From Bacteroidota bacterium (GTDB lineage Bacteria > Bacteroidota > Bacteroidia > Chitinophagales > Chitinophagaceae), in assembly GCA_013288285.1 (NCBI GenBank), contig JABDCE010000022.1, positions 2,864-36,888 of the forward strand: a DNA stretch of 34,025 nucleotides. The letters run 5' to 3'. Of this stretch, positions 23,981-32,674 are shown one piece after another. How positions within the stretch are numbered: position 1 is the stretch's first letter; every line of letters begins with the position of its first letter. A model generated the notes under the pieces. The model did no database searches, had not been told where the DNA came from, and saw only the letters and a program-made list of their open reading frames with translations. The position numbers and the translations under genes were made by a program.

Positions 23981-25912
23981 TTATAGGAGCGTCACTTTTA
24001 TACCAGCCAACCAGTTGATCCCCGGCATAGGGCGGAAGGCAACTACCTGGTAATGCTGGTTCCAGATATTGTTGCATTGGGCCGTAAACTGAAACGGATG
24101 GTTGCGGAGAGGGGTATTGTACATGAGTTGCAGATTGCCTGTCTGATAGGGCAACAGGTATTCCGATTCATCGGTGGTGATGAACCTGTAGCCGGTGTAA
24201 GTCTGGTTGTAATTTGCCGATAATCTTTTATAGTTAAAGCCCACGTTTGCCTGGCCGTTGTAACGCGGGGCATAGGGGATCTGCTTGCCCACGCTGCCAT
24301 CATTTTGTATATAGCTGGCTACAGTAGTTGCCAATACGTAGGAGGTGTTGACGCCGATATGCAGCTTCCAATTGCCGATAGTATATACGATGTTATTCTC
24401 GGTCTCCACACCGCGGCTGTGTACTTCGGCAATATTATGTGGCGTCCAGATAGTGCCACCGAGCCATATTATCCAGTCGTGTATATCACGGGTAAACACA
24501 GAAAGATCGTGGTAGAATGTAAAATTCGAGTGCCCGAGCTTTACAGTATATCCTGCATCCTCATTCCACCCACGCTCCGGTTTCAGGCTGGTATTGCCAC
24601 CGGGGAAATAGTATAGTTCATTTAGGGTAGGGGTGCGGTAGGTGCGTTGTGCATTAGCCCGTAGCTGCAGCCATTGGGTAAGAGTAAAAGATGCGTCGGC
24701 GCCGGGTAAAAGTATTTTGTGCGTATTGATGTCTTCACCTCTTGCGTTCACAGCTATGTTCAACCGATTACTAATAAGCCCGATGTTGTATGCAGCCGCA
24801 ATGGCCAATCTGGTTTGCTGCTCAGTGTCTGTGCCCGGAGTGGGTATCCAGGATACCTGCAGTGGTAGGAATACAAGTAACTGGCCGTATTGAAAAAATT
24901 GTTTCTTCCACCCCAGTTCCTGGTAATATTGGTAAACTGTACTATTGGCATTGATCTCTATAGTATCGTCCCGGTAATGCTGCTGGTCGCGGATAAGGGA
25001 CGACTTCGCATACCATGTATTTGTGCCCGAATGTTTATTCCCGTCGGCAAGCAACCGGAGCGAACCATCGGTTTGTTGCTTATCGGAGTAGGTTTCGAAT
25101 AACGCGGGTGGAACCTCCCTGTCATATTGCTGGTACCATGCAGTAAGGCTGATGGTATTTTGGGTGTTTATTTTATAAGCGGCGTTTAGTAATGCTGCCG
25201 CACTTTTCAGGTGGTCGTTAGGCATCCGTTCCTGACTGCCTGCACTGTTAATATATTTGAAATCGTTGGTGGCCGTTTGTGTAAATACGTTTGCTGAAAA
25301 ATACCAGCGCTTGCCGGATATGGATCCTTTGAGGCTGCCCAGGTATTGGCCGAAACTGCCGGCGCCTACGCCCACTGATAAGGAATGTTTGCCGGAATCA
25401 AAGCCTGGCTTGTCTTGTTCCAGCAGCAATGCCCCTCCTACGTTTCCGCTGCCCCATAGTGCGGCAGATCCGCCGTAGACTATATTTACTTTGTCTATCA
25501 GTGCTACCGGCAGGGTAGATACATCAGCGATGCCGAGGGAGGCATTCTGAATGGGAATGCCATTCCATAGCACGGCACTCTGCGCTGCTGAAGAGCCTCT
25601 GAAATTAAGCGTGGCCAATCCGTTGAATCCGTATGACTTTATAAAGACCGGTACCTGCTGAGATAAAAGATTGGCCATGCTCTGGAGTTGGTATTGCTGA
25701 AGGGTGGCGCTGTCTATTGATCTTATTTTTTGTCCCGGAGAGAAGTCATTCACTTTTGTATCTGCAGACGGGTTTTGTTTAGCATGCACACGCACTTCTT
25801 TTAGCGTATCATTCAGGTGCTGGGCAACCGATATGTTCGAACAGGCAAGCAAGATCACAGCGGACAGTAATATAACTGGCAAGAGTAATCCGGTGTTTTT
25901 GTTCTTAAACAT
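23981..25912 (-). CDS. btuB: TonB-dependent outer-membrane receptor, BtuB-like (corrinoid uptake)
   Basis: The 643-residue protein has a signal peptide (to about SVAQ, residue 30), a TonB-box-like DTLKEVRVHA near residue 36, and a plug at about 65-170 (LNFRGSSAAQSAVLWNGIPIQN, GSGNVGGALLLEQD). A barrel of about 22 strands ends in the typical aromatic-basic C-terminus (INWLAGIKVTLL). No carboxypeptidase-like N-terminal domain is present, unlike SusC types, which favours the BtuB/vitamin group. It is the fourth and last gene of the operon controlled by the cobalamin riboswitch at about 29131-29305, and follows the beta-propeller lipoprotein after 18 bases. The btuB assignment rests on that regulation and the family shape; direct corrinoid specificity is inferred. 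Confidence 0.85.
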   Translation of the reverse strand: MFKNKNTGLLLPVILLSAVILLACSNISVAQHLNDTLKEVRVHAKQNPSADTKVNDFSPGQKIRSIDSATLQQYQLQSMANLLSQQVPVFIKSYGFNGLATLNFRGSSAAQSAVLWNGIPIQNASLGIADVSTLPVALIDKVNIVYGGSAALWGSGNVGGALLLEQDKPGFDSGKHSLSVGVGAGSFGQYLGSLKGSISGKRWYFSANVFTQTATNDFKYINSAGSQERMPNDHLKSAAALLNAAYKINTQNTISLTAWYQQYDREVPPALFETYSDKQQTDGSLRLLADGNKHSGTNTWYAKSSLIRDQQHYRDDTIEINANSTVYQYYQELGWKKQFFQYGQLLVFLPLQVSWIPTPGTDTEQQTRLAIAAAYNIGLISNRLNIAVNARGEDINTHKILLPGADASFTLTQWLQLRANAQRTYRTPTLNELYYFPGGNTSLKPERGWNEDAGYTVKLGHSNFTFYHDLSVFTRDIHDWIIWLGGTIWTPHNIAEVHSRGVETENNIVYTIGNWKLHIGVNTSYVLATTVASYIQNDGSVGKQIPYAPRYNGQANVGFNYKRLSANYNQTYTGYRFITTDESEYLLPYQTGNLQLMYNTPLRNHPFQFTAQCNNIWNQHYQVVAFRPMPGINWLAGIKVTLL

Positions 25913-25930
25913 TACTGTGCCAACTGTGTT

Positions 25931-27001
25931 TTAATTGAAATAAAAATGTCCTGGCCCGAGACCGACGTTAAAGCTATCTGTTTTAGTGCCGTCCTGCCTG
26001 AATATGTATACGATGCCTTTCTGGATGAAGCCTTTTGGGTCTCCCACATAAGCATAGCCAGTGGCAGGATCGATCCCCAATGCCCAGAAATATTGATATT
26101 GTTTTGCCAGAACAAATGCTTGTGCAGGCAATGATACGTCTGTTATGCCCATCCGGTAAATACCGTTATTAGCAGTACCGTTATAATAATTGACCTCAAT
26201 AAAATACAGCGTGTCTTTTGTGTTGTTGAAAACAGGTTTCAGGGCATCAGCGCTTGCTGGAAATTGCCACGATGCCAGTATTTCGCCCGTCAGCGTGTCG
26301 AGCCGTGTCCAGGTTGCGGTCTTACCCTCGGTCTGGTTGCCGGCCAATACCCAAAGCGTACCTTCTTTATCGAGCAAGGGAGACTGCGGCGCATAACCTG
26401 CTATTTTTATGGCCTGTTCTATTTTGTCTGTTTGTGTATTTACTTTGAAAACAGTATTACAGGCAGTGTCCCATGTACAAATGATCGCGGTGTTGTTATA
26501 ACCGCACATTTCTTCCGTATTCTGGTTAGGAAACTCTATGGTACCTGTTACAGTATATGTCTGCAGGTCGATAATGTACACTTTGTTATTGTACAGGGAA
26601 GACACGTAAGCTTTTGTGGGGCTCACCTGTAGCATATAACGTGGTGTGGGGATAGAGATAGTGGCGATTGTTTTTCGACTGGTGGTATCGATGACCACTA
26701 CCTTGTTGGAGTTGTTGATACAAAGAAAGAAATTTGCCCCGACACGGGTCATGCTCTGAAATACATCGCCCAATGGCTGATTATTTGTCGCAGTATACAG
26801 ATCGCCATATACGCTTTTCTTAACGGGATCATATAGATATAGTGTAGCGTCTCCGTTGCCAAAATTGCCTTCGCAGACCACATATACATCGTGCGGGCTA
26901 CCGGGCGCAATAGAACTGGCTGGCTGTGGTTTATCTTTTACGCAAGATACCAGCAGGCAGCATAATGCAAATGTCAGCGCTTTGATATCTTTTCTACCCA
27001 T
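25931..27001 (-). CDS. btuG: BtuG-like beta-propeller surface lipoprotein (DUF5074/YncE type)
   Basis: A 356-residue lipoprotein (lipobox LLVSC, C19-20). The mature N-terminus reads CVKDKPQP, with a K-D pair close to lipoprotein surface-export signals described in Bacteroidota. The mature part is a repeated-blade propeller: HDVYVVCEGNFGNGDATLYLYDP, NKVVVIDTTSRKTIATISIPTP, YMLQVSPTKAYVSSLYNNKVYIIDLQ, ending LGPGHFYFN. Its length and opening motif match Bacteroides BtuG, a seven-bladed protein that binds cobalamin tightly and caps BtuB. Its start overlaps the stop of the preceding gene by 28 bases, implying translational coupling. The BtuG role is inferred from fold plus riboswitch context. Confidence 0.82.
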   Translation of the reverse strand: MGRKDIKALTFALCCLLVSCVKDKPQPASSIAPGSPHDVYVVCEGNFGNGDATLYLYDPVKKSVYGDLYTATNNQPLGDVFQSMTRVGANFFLCINNSNKVVVIDTTSRKTIATISIPTPRYMLQVSPTKAYVSSLYNNKVYIIDLQTYTVTGTIEFPNQNTEEMCGYNNTAIICTWDTACNTVFKVNTQTDKIEQAIKIAGYAPQSPLLDKEGTLWVLAGNQTEGKTATWTRLDTLTGEILASWQFPASADALKPVFNNTKDTLYFIEVNYYNGTANNGIYRMGITDVSLPAQAFVLAKQYQYFWALGIDPATGYAYVGDPKGFIQKGIVYIFRQDGTKTDSFNVGLGPGHFYFN

Positions 27002-27975
27002 TTATTTCCATTGGCGTCACTCATCTCCAGGTAATACATGCCTGCAGGTAGTTCGCCGACAGAAATGCTACTTGTGCTTTGTGACAATGTATTTTGTTTG
27101 ACCACTTGTCCGGTAATAGCAGTGAGTCTTACCTGCATACCCGGGTTGCCACCTGTAACGGAGATAAAAAGCTTGTCTGTTGTGGGGTTAGGGTATGCTT
27201 TTACAGACAGGCCATAACCAACAATATTTATACCGGAATTAGTTGTTTGATGTATAGCGCCCACAGCGTCCAGGTCGAACCCACCGGTAGCAAACTGGGT
27301 TGGGAACGGATCGTTGATCACACTGCCCGTAATATCGTGAGATGCATGTATGCCTATAGTGCCTATCACATCTACCAGTCGAACGCTGGTGATATTAGTT
27401 ATGTCAAGGCCCGGTGAGTCGGCTAATTCCTGTAGGTCGAACGGAGTGCCGTAACCGGCGATGTACTTTCCGCCGAGGTTATTTACACGGTTGGCATACA
27501 TATATACACCGGCTCCCGGTATCTGTGTATTTATCTGGGTCAGCGAATTGCACGGGAACCGCACATAGCGCGAGCCATCAGAACTAACCTCTACGAATGC
27601 AAGTTCCAGGAAAGCCTGTGAATCATTGACCGGGTTGGGGAAGCCATTTTCAAACACAGCAAAGTCAGGTCCTGGACCATCATAAAGCGGGCTTGCGAAT
27701 GTAAGCGTTGCCACGCCGCTATCGCCTAAACTTACCACATAGCGGTCTGGTGCGCCTGCTCCAAAACTATCAACACCCGATGTTACATAGCCGAGGGCGG
27801 TTGAATCTATATTCAGATATCCCCGTGCTACCACGCAACCTGTGGCCCAGCCTGTGAAGACACTACTTGTGCCGCTAATTGCATCATTGCCCGGCACACC
27901 CACCTGTGGCAAATATTGCGCACTGGCGGGTGTGAGACAGATGATGGTGATAAGAAAAATAATAAATACTTTCAT
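26974..27975 (-). CDS. T9SS-sorted surface protein of the cobalamin operon
   Basis: The 333-residue protein has a signal peptide (LTPASA-Q at about residue 20). A beta-rich domain at about 20-245 contains GPGPDFAVFENGF, FVEVSSDGSRYVRFPCNS, GKYIAGYGTPFDLQEL, VRLVDVIGTIG and GGFDLDAVGAI. A T9SS type A sorting domain fills the last 80 residues (VKAYPNPTTDKLFISV ... GMYYLEM). The middle domain is a widespread secreted family without an assigned activity; similar domains occur in B12-related loci and in PEP-CTERM proteins. Only two bases separate it from the DUF4465 gene upstream. A corrinoid-binding or capture role is inferred from the operon. Confidence 0.85.
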   Translation of the reverse strand: MKVFIIFLITIICLTPASAQYLPQVGVPGNDAISGTSSVFTGWATGCVVARGYLNIDSTALGYVTSGVDSFGAGAPDRYVVSLGDSGVATLTFASPLYDGPGPDFAVFENGFPNPVNDSQAFLELAFVEVSSDGSRYVRFPCNSLTQINTQIPGAGVYMYANRVNNLGGKYIAGYGTPFDLQELADSPGLDITNITSVRLVDVIGTIGIHASHDITGSVINDPFPTQFATGGFDLDAVGAIHQTTNSGINIVGYGLSVKAYPNPTTDKLFISVTGGNPGMQVRLTAITGQVVKQNTLSQSTSSISVGELPAGMYYLEMSDANGNKWVEKISKR

Positions 27976-27977
27976 GA

Positions 27978-28982
27978 TCAGTTCTTAATGAATCTTGACG
28001 TAGCAATGCCGTTGCTACCGGATAACTTAAGTATATAGTTACCTGGCTGCAAACCAGATACATTGATCTCTGTATGGGCAGTAATGTTGTTAACTGTATA
28101 TACTGTATGGCCCGTAATATCTACAATGCTGATTTGGCCAATGGTGTTATCGGCAAGGTCCACATATAATGCGTTGGTTGCAGGAGTGGGATATACTTTT
28201 GCAACAGCAGCCACAGTATTATTAACGGATAAGCTGGATACCGGTAGTGGTTCGTCAGTTGTAAAGTTATCTATGCAGAAATAGGCGGGCGTGTTCATGC
28301 CATACATGCCATTATCGCTTGATGTTAACGATAGCTGCACGCTGTCTACATTTCCTAATGGTGTAAGGTCTACCCATTTCCAGGTATTAAGGATGAAGTT
28401 TTTGGTCGGGTCGGGGAACAGGAAATCGGCCAGGTAAATGCCAACCGTAGCGGGCTGCAGCACGCCGCCGGAATATCCCTGTACACTCAGCAGGTACCAG
28501 TCGCCGTTACCGAATTTTTTTCCAAAAAAATCGCCATCGCGCATGCTATTATAGGCATAGGTGCTGTTAGTGGCATAAAAGCCTTTTACCTTTTTACCAA
28601 TCGCAGACCCTGTAAGTTGTATTCTTACATTGTTTTCAAAAGTCACCGGGTCGCTACAGAAAACGGCCACGTAATTCGGTGATCCGCCATATCCGATCGC
28701 GGTTTTTGCCGAATATTCATTGGTATAACCGCTGGTGATACTGTCCGTCATGTTTGAGTATGCGAACCCTGTGCTCCAGATGCCACCGTAAGAAGTATCG
28801 TAGATGCAAGGGAAGTGGGCATGCCCGTCATTAAAGCCTACATCCGAAAGCGGAGCAGAGTAGTTGACATAAAAAGTATCGGCATGTGCGAGGTGCATAG
28901 TGTCGAACGTGGCAACTGTCTGTGCCTTGATAGCCGTTGTTCCGAGGACAAGGGCTGAGAATAGTAATGTAAATCTGCGCAT
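27978..28982 (-). CDS. DUF4465 protein with T9SS sorting domain
   Basis: The open frame begins at 29006, but MRRFTLLFSALVLG at 28982 gives a proper signal peptide (cleavage near IKA-Q). The DUF4465 domain spans most of the protein, with signatures WSTGFAYSNMTD, PNYVAVFCSD, KVKGFYATNSTYAYNSMRDGDFFGKKF, WYLLSVQGY, VGIYLADF, WKWVDLTPLG and PAYFCIDNF. The last 75 residues are a T9SS sorting domain (AKVYPTPATNALYVDL ... GNYILKL). I recall DUF4465-type proteins in Bacteroides cobalamin loci, some described as corrinoid-binding BtuH, but cannot verify that here. It is the first gene after the cobalamin riboswitch. Confidence 0.88.
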   Translation of the reverse strand: MRRFTLLFSALVLGTTAIKAQTVATFDTMHLAHADTFYVNYSAPLSDVGFNDGHAHFPCIYDTSYGGIWSTGFAYSNMTDSITSGYTNEYSAKTAIGYGGSPNYVAVFCSDPVTFENNVRIQLTGSAIGKKVKGFYATNSTYAYNSMRDGDFFGKKFGNGDWYLLSVQGYSGGVLQPATVGIYLADFLFPDPTKNFILNTWKWVDLTPLGNVDSVQLSLTSSDNGMYGMNTPAYFCIDNFTTDEPLPVSSLSVNNTVAAVAKVYPTPATNALYVDLADNTIGQISIVDITGHTVYTVNNITAHTEINVSGLQPGNYILKLSGSNGIATSRFIKN

Positions 28983-29130
28983 ATATAAATTGGTTTTTAA
29001 AAACAATTTTTAGCAGCAGCAATTGGGGTAAAAAATCAGATACAGAAGAAACCGGAGTTTGAATCCAATTTCATCTTACCTGTGCCTTTGGTCCCGAAAG
29101 CAGCGATAAGTATTCCGGATTAACCGGTTG

Positions 29131-29305
29131 CAAAGGCAGGTCTTCTGACTTACTCCACTTTTTCGCGGCCTTCCCACCCACGATAATCGGGGCAGTGGCT
29201 AAACAGGTAGCAAAAAAGCATTTAGCGGAGCTAACAGCATCGGGTAATGTCCAGGATTCACACCTGGTTCCCTTTTCATCCCGGCCGAAACCGGGAACCT
29301 TTGTT
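29131..29305 (-). promoter_or_regulatory. Cobalamin (AdoCbl-type) riboswitch
   Basis: Read on the minus strand, the elements come in order: GGTTCCCGG near 29300, GGGAACCAGGTGTGAATCC (the conserved core segment), GCTGTTAGC, the B12 box GCCACTG near 29190, GGGAAGGCCGCG, and the closing AGTCAGAAGACCTGCC at about 29136-29151. This order and these sequences are diagnostic. It lies about 150 bases before the DUF4465 start and should repress the four-gene operon when corrinoid is plentiful. Confidence 0.95.
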
Positions 29306-29387
29306 AGGGCAAAAGTATAAAGTAATTATCGAAATGGAAAAATTTCTTTTAAAACCAGCGCGCAGAGGGGCTGTGGATGGGCGAAAA

Positions 29388-29861
29388 TTATGAATTTGAA
29401 GTCCCGGTTGTATCCAATCTCATTTTCTCAAGCAGATCGTTGAGTGTCTGTGCTTCTTCTTCATTTAGCGCAGATATCCCGTTTGTGATCTCCCAGGTAA
29501 GGTCATTTGCGCGGTCAAGCGTTGTTATCCCTTTTTCGGTGAGGGATACTAATGTTTCGCGTTTGTCTTCTTTGGAGGGGGTGCGTTTTGCAAGTTTTTT
29601 GATCACGAGCCTGTCTAATATCCGTGGCACATTTGAACTTCTTTCGATAGTACGGCTTGCAATATCTTTAACGCACATTTGCTCCGGATGTTTACCTCTG
29701 AGTATGCGCAACACATTGTATTGCTCCAATGTAAGGTCTTCCTTTTTCAAATTGGCGCTATAACCGCTTCTCAGCCAGTAACCGGTATACAAAACATTGA
29801 TCGCGGCTTTCTGTTTTTCGCTGACAAACTTGCTGGATTTTATAGCGTCTTCTAATTTCAT
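29388..29861 (-). CDS. MarR family transcriptional regulator
   Basis: A 157-residue winged-helix protein. The MarR core is LTLEQYNVLRILRGKHPEQ, CVKDIASRTIERSSNVPRIL (recognition helix), the wing segment SKEDKRETLVSLTEKG and a C-terminal dimer helix. MarR proteins usually repress their own gene and a neighbouring efflux or stress gene and release on ligand binding; no such target is obvious here. It lies 82 bp upstream of the riboswitch, on the same strand, but is probably a separate transcription unit. Confidence 0.92.
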   Translation of the reverse strand: MKLEDAIKSSKFVSEKQKAAINVLYTGYWLRSGYSANLKKEDLTLEQYNVLRILRGKHPEQMCVKDIASRTIERSSNVPRILDRLVIKKLAKRTPSKEDKRETLVSLTEKGITTLDRANDLTWEITNGISALNEEEAQTLNDLLEKMRLDTTGTSNS

Positions 29862-29950
29862 GGTGCAAATATAGTGTGTTTGTTTAAGTCAGAAAGTGTG
29901 AGATAATATAGTTGTGGTGACTAGCAAGATATAAAAAATCATTTGTTTTC

Positions 29951-30403
29951 TCATGCCCGCACTTTCACTACCACTTTTTTTACCATGGTTGGATTGCCTG
30001 CCATAATGCAAGGCATGTGCAGGTCTGTAGGGAAGAATACCATAAACGTTCCGGCATCCAATGCACTAAAGAAGGATGGCTTATCGGCAAACAGCATAAA
30101 GTCGTTTTCGGGGTCATAAGGTTTTGAAGGGGACTGTTTGTGGAATAATGCATGGCCCACCAGTTCTGAGCCACTTATCATATACTGTACATCTATATAT
30201 TTTTTGTGCGATTCCATTTGCTCGCTGTCAGCATTGATTGTCTCATATTCCTGAACAATGGCAAATACGTCATTGCTGTCGATAGCATATTTACCCGGTG
30301 GGATGGTGAGCAAGTCGGTAGTCTGTAAGTAATGGAAGGCCTCGCCTATCCGTGTATGCACAGAAAGATATTGGGCTGCGTTTTCTAACCGGTCTATGAT
30401 CAT
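29951..30403 (-). CDS. YhcH/YjgK/YiaL family protein (DUF386)
   Basis: A cupin-like protein of about 150 residues. The start MIIDRLENAAQYLSVH at 30403 is preferred over a start at 30442, matching the normal N-terminus. Conserved features are GKYAIDSNDVFAIVQEYET, HKKYIDVQYMISG, and the closing FMVFFPTDLHMPCIM with KKVVVKV. E. coli relatives act on sugar or sialic-acid derivatives, possibly as anomerases; the substrate here is unknown. It is divergent from the fasciclin gene across about 170 bp. Confidence 0.9.
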   Translation of the reverse strand: MIIDRLENAAQYLSVHTRIGEAFHYLQTTDLLTIPPGKYAIDSNDVFAIVQEYETINADSEQMESHKKYIDVQYMISGSELVGHALFHKQSPSKPYDPENDFMLFADKPSFFSALDAGTFMVFFPTDLHMPCIMAGNPTMVKKVVVKVRA

Positions 30404-30574
30404 ATTTCGTGAGTTGAAGCGATTAAATGGACATAAAAACAATTGATAAACAGATGTTTTACTGCCTGTCAGGTTAATTTTCTTGATTTTTTTTCAAAAG
30501 TACAAAACCGAAAAGGAAAAGCCCCCGTAGATGTACAGGTAAAACAATTTCTAACCAACCAAAAAAACAAATTT

Positions 30575-31129
30575 ATGAAACGCATTCTTTTGATCCCAGT
30601 ATTTGCAGTCGCGCTGATAGCCGGAAACACTGCTACCAGCTATGCACAGAAAACAGTAATGGTAGGTGGCGCAGCTATGTACCCTGCTAAAAACATCGTT
30701 GAAAACGCTGTTAACTCTAAGGACCACACAACACTGGTTGCAGCTGTAAAAGCAGCGGGCCTTGTAGAAACACTGGAAAGCCCCGGCCCATTCACGGTAT
30801 TTGCACCTACCAACGAGGCTTTTGATAAACTGCCTAAAGGTACTGTAGACAACCTGGTAAAACCAGAAAACAAAGCTACACTCACATCTATTCTTACTTA
30901 CCATGTGGTATCCGGTTCACTGGATTCTAAGGCACTTATGGCCAAAATAAAAGCCGGTAACGGATCAGCAACGTTGACTACCGTACAGGGCGAACCACTG
31001 ACGATAATGGAAAAGAAGAGTAAGCTGTGGATAAAAGACAGCAAGGGTGGCCTGGCTGAGGTAACCATCAAGGATGTATACCAGAAGAATGGTGTGATCC
31101 ACGTAATAAATAAAGTATTAATGCCTTAA
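30575..31129 (+). CDS. Fasciclin (FAS1) domain secreted protein
   Basis: The frame is open from 30443, but the ATG at 30575 starts MKRILLIPVFAVALIAGN, a clear signal peptide ending SYAQ, giving 184 residues. One FAS1 domain follows: DHTTLVAAVKAAGLVETLE, GPFTVFAPTNEAFDKLPKG (H1 box), LTYHVVSGSL and NGVIHVINKVLMP (H2 box). FAS1 proteins are surface or periplasmic adhesion modules. It is single-domain and unanchored by any visible lipobox. A GGGGGAA/TTCCCCC hairpin lies 49 bases after its stop. Confidence 0.9.
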   Translation: MKRILLIPVFAVALIAGNTATSYAQKTVMVGGAAMYPAKNIVENAVNSKDHTTLVAAVKAAGLVETLESPGPFTVFAPTNEAFDKLPKGTVDNLVKPENKATLTSILTYHVVSGSLDSKALMAKIKAGNGSATLTTVQGEPLTIMEKKSKLWIKDSKGGLAEVTIKDVYQKNGVIHVINKVLMP

Positions 31130-31178
31130 AAGTTTGTAGGCTTTTAACTTTTTAAGCATGCTTATCGATGTATATTTG

Positions 31179-31200
31179 GGGGGAATTTATTTCCCCCATT
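31179..31200 (+). terminator. Hairpin terminator after the fasciclin gene
   Basis: GGGGGAA (31179-31185), loop TTTAT, TTCCCCC (31191-31197), then ATTTTAATT. The 7-bp GC-rich stem with a trailing T-rich run fits an intrinsic terminator. It lies only 14 bases before the TTG start of the serine dehydratase, so it also sits in that gene's immediate leader. Confidence 0.55.
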
Positions 31201-31213
31201 TTAATTAGATACA

Positions 31214-32638
31214 TTGAGCAAGGAAAGTATATCGGTATTTGACATTTTCAAGATAGGAATAGGCCCCAGCAGTTCTCACACTTTAGGTCCCTGGAGGGCA
31301 GCGCAGCGGTTCATAAGCACTATAAAAGGCAAAGGGCTGGATAAAGTACAATCGGTAAGAGTGCTGCTGTACGGGTCACTTGCCAAAACGGGTAGGGGGC
31401 ATGGTACAGATGTGGCCGTATTATTAGGCCTGTGCGGTGAAGACCCGGTTACTTTTGACGTGAATGCCCTTACACCGCGCGTTGAGTCAATAACAGAAAA
31501 CAGGAAAATAAAACTTAACGGAGAAAAAGAGATCACTTTCGATCCGAAAGCAGATGTGGTATTCCTGTATGACGAAAGCCTGCCGTTTCACCCCAATGCA
31601 GTTACTTTCCTATGTTCATTTACTGATGGCAATGAGATAGCAGAGACCTATTATTCTATAGGTGGCGGGTTTGTGGTGAAAGAAGGTGAAGCAGAGGGAG
31701 ATGGAAAATTCATACATCTTCCTTACCCGATAGAGAAAGCAGAGTACCTGCAGGCCGCTTGTGAAAAAACCGGGCTGGGTATAGCACAGGTGGTAATGGA
31801 AAATGAAAAAGCCTGGCGTAGCGAAGAAGAAACAAAACAGGGAGTGTTGGGAATATGGGGAGCTATGCGCGATTGCATATATCGCGGAGCTCATATAGGC
31901 GGTGAACTACCCGGTGGGCTGAATGTGACCCGCCGGTCTAATGACCTGAATAAAACGCTGACCCAAGGGAAGCCTTACAACAACTTTGATGAATGGTTAG
32001 CTGTGATACGTAGCGGTGGCGAGTCTTTCAAATACACACTGGACTGGGTGAGTTGTTTTGCACTTGCTGTTAATGAAGAGAATGCGGCTTTTGGCCGTGT
32101 GGTTACTGCACCTACCAATGGCGCAGCCGGAGTAGTGCCCGCGGTATTGCTCTATTACATCGTTTTTTGTGATGGCAATGACAATGACAAGATCATTAAT
32201 TTCTTACTCACTGCATCAGAGATAGGCAGCATCTTTAAGAAGGGCGCTACTTTGTCTGCTGCCATGGGTGGTTGCCAGGCAGAGATAGGTGTTTCTTCAT
32301 CAATGGCTGCCGGGGCGCTCACAGAGGCCCTTGGGGGTAGTGTGGAGCAGTGCCTGATGGCAGCCGAGATAGCTATGGAGCATCACCTGGGCCTTACCTG
32401 CGACCCTGTGGGCGGGCTGGTACAAGTGCCTTGCATAGAGCGTAATACCATGGGCGCCATAAAAGCCATAACGGCTGCACAACTGGCGTTGCAAAGCAAT
32501 CATGCCAATGCGCTTATATCACTTGATGATGTAGTAAATACCATGTGGCACACTGCCCTGGATATGAATCATAAATACAAGGAGACAGCAGAAGGCGGAC
32601 TTGCATTGCAGTTGCCAATCAGCCTGAGTGAGTGTTGA
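31214..32638 (+). CDS. sdaA: L-serine ammonia-lyase, iron-sulfur type (TTG start)
   Basis: Deaminates L-serine to pyruvate and ammonia. This 474-residue single-chain form has the beta domain with SSSHT at 19-23 and the alpha domain with [12 protein letters not shown]. The [4Fe-4S] cysteines are C354 (GGCQAEIG), C396 (LTCDP) and C407 (VPCIERN), with the same 42/11 spacing as known one-chain enzymes. The start codon is TTG, giving [12 protein letters not shown], the normal N-terminus. No ATG is available nearby. It is followed by a convergent methyltransferase gene after 36 bases. Confidence 0.93.
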   Translation: MSKESISVFDIFKIGIGPSSSHTLGPWRAAQRFISTIKGKGLDKVQSVRVLLYGSLAKTGRGHGTDVAVLLGLCGEDPVTFDVNALTPRVESITENRKIKLNGEKEITFDPKADVVFLYDESLPFHPNAVTFLCSFTDGNEIAETYYSIGGGFVVKEGEAEGDGKFIHLPYPIEKAEYLQAACEKTGLGIAQVVMENEKAWRSEEETKQGVLGIWGAMRDCIYRGAHIGGELPGGLNVTRRSNDLNKTLTQGKPYNNFDEWLAVIRSGGESFKYTLDWVSCFALAVNEENAAFGRVVTAPTNGAAGVVPAVLLYYIVFCDGNDNDKIINFLLTASEIGSIFKKGATLSAAMGGCQAEIGVSSSMAAGALTEALGGSVEQCLMAAEIAMEHHLGLTCDPVGGLVQVPCIERNTMGAIKAITAAQLALQSNHANALISLDDVVNTMWHTALDMNHKYKETAEGGLALQLPISLSEC

Positions 32639-32674
32639 TTTGTCAAGGTAAAACCAGTAGCTGCCGGTTGCTGT

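Noticed and set aside
29388-29861. MarR regulator as the controller of the B12 operon
   Set aside because: A complete cobalamin riboswitch lies between them, and MarR is not known to control corrinoid uptake; adjacency alone is weak.
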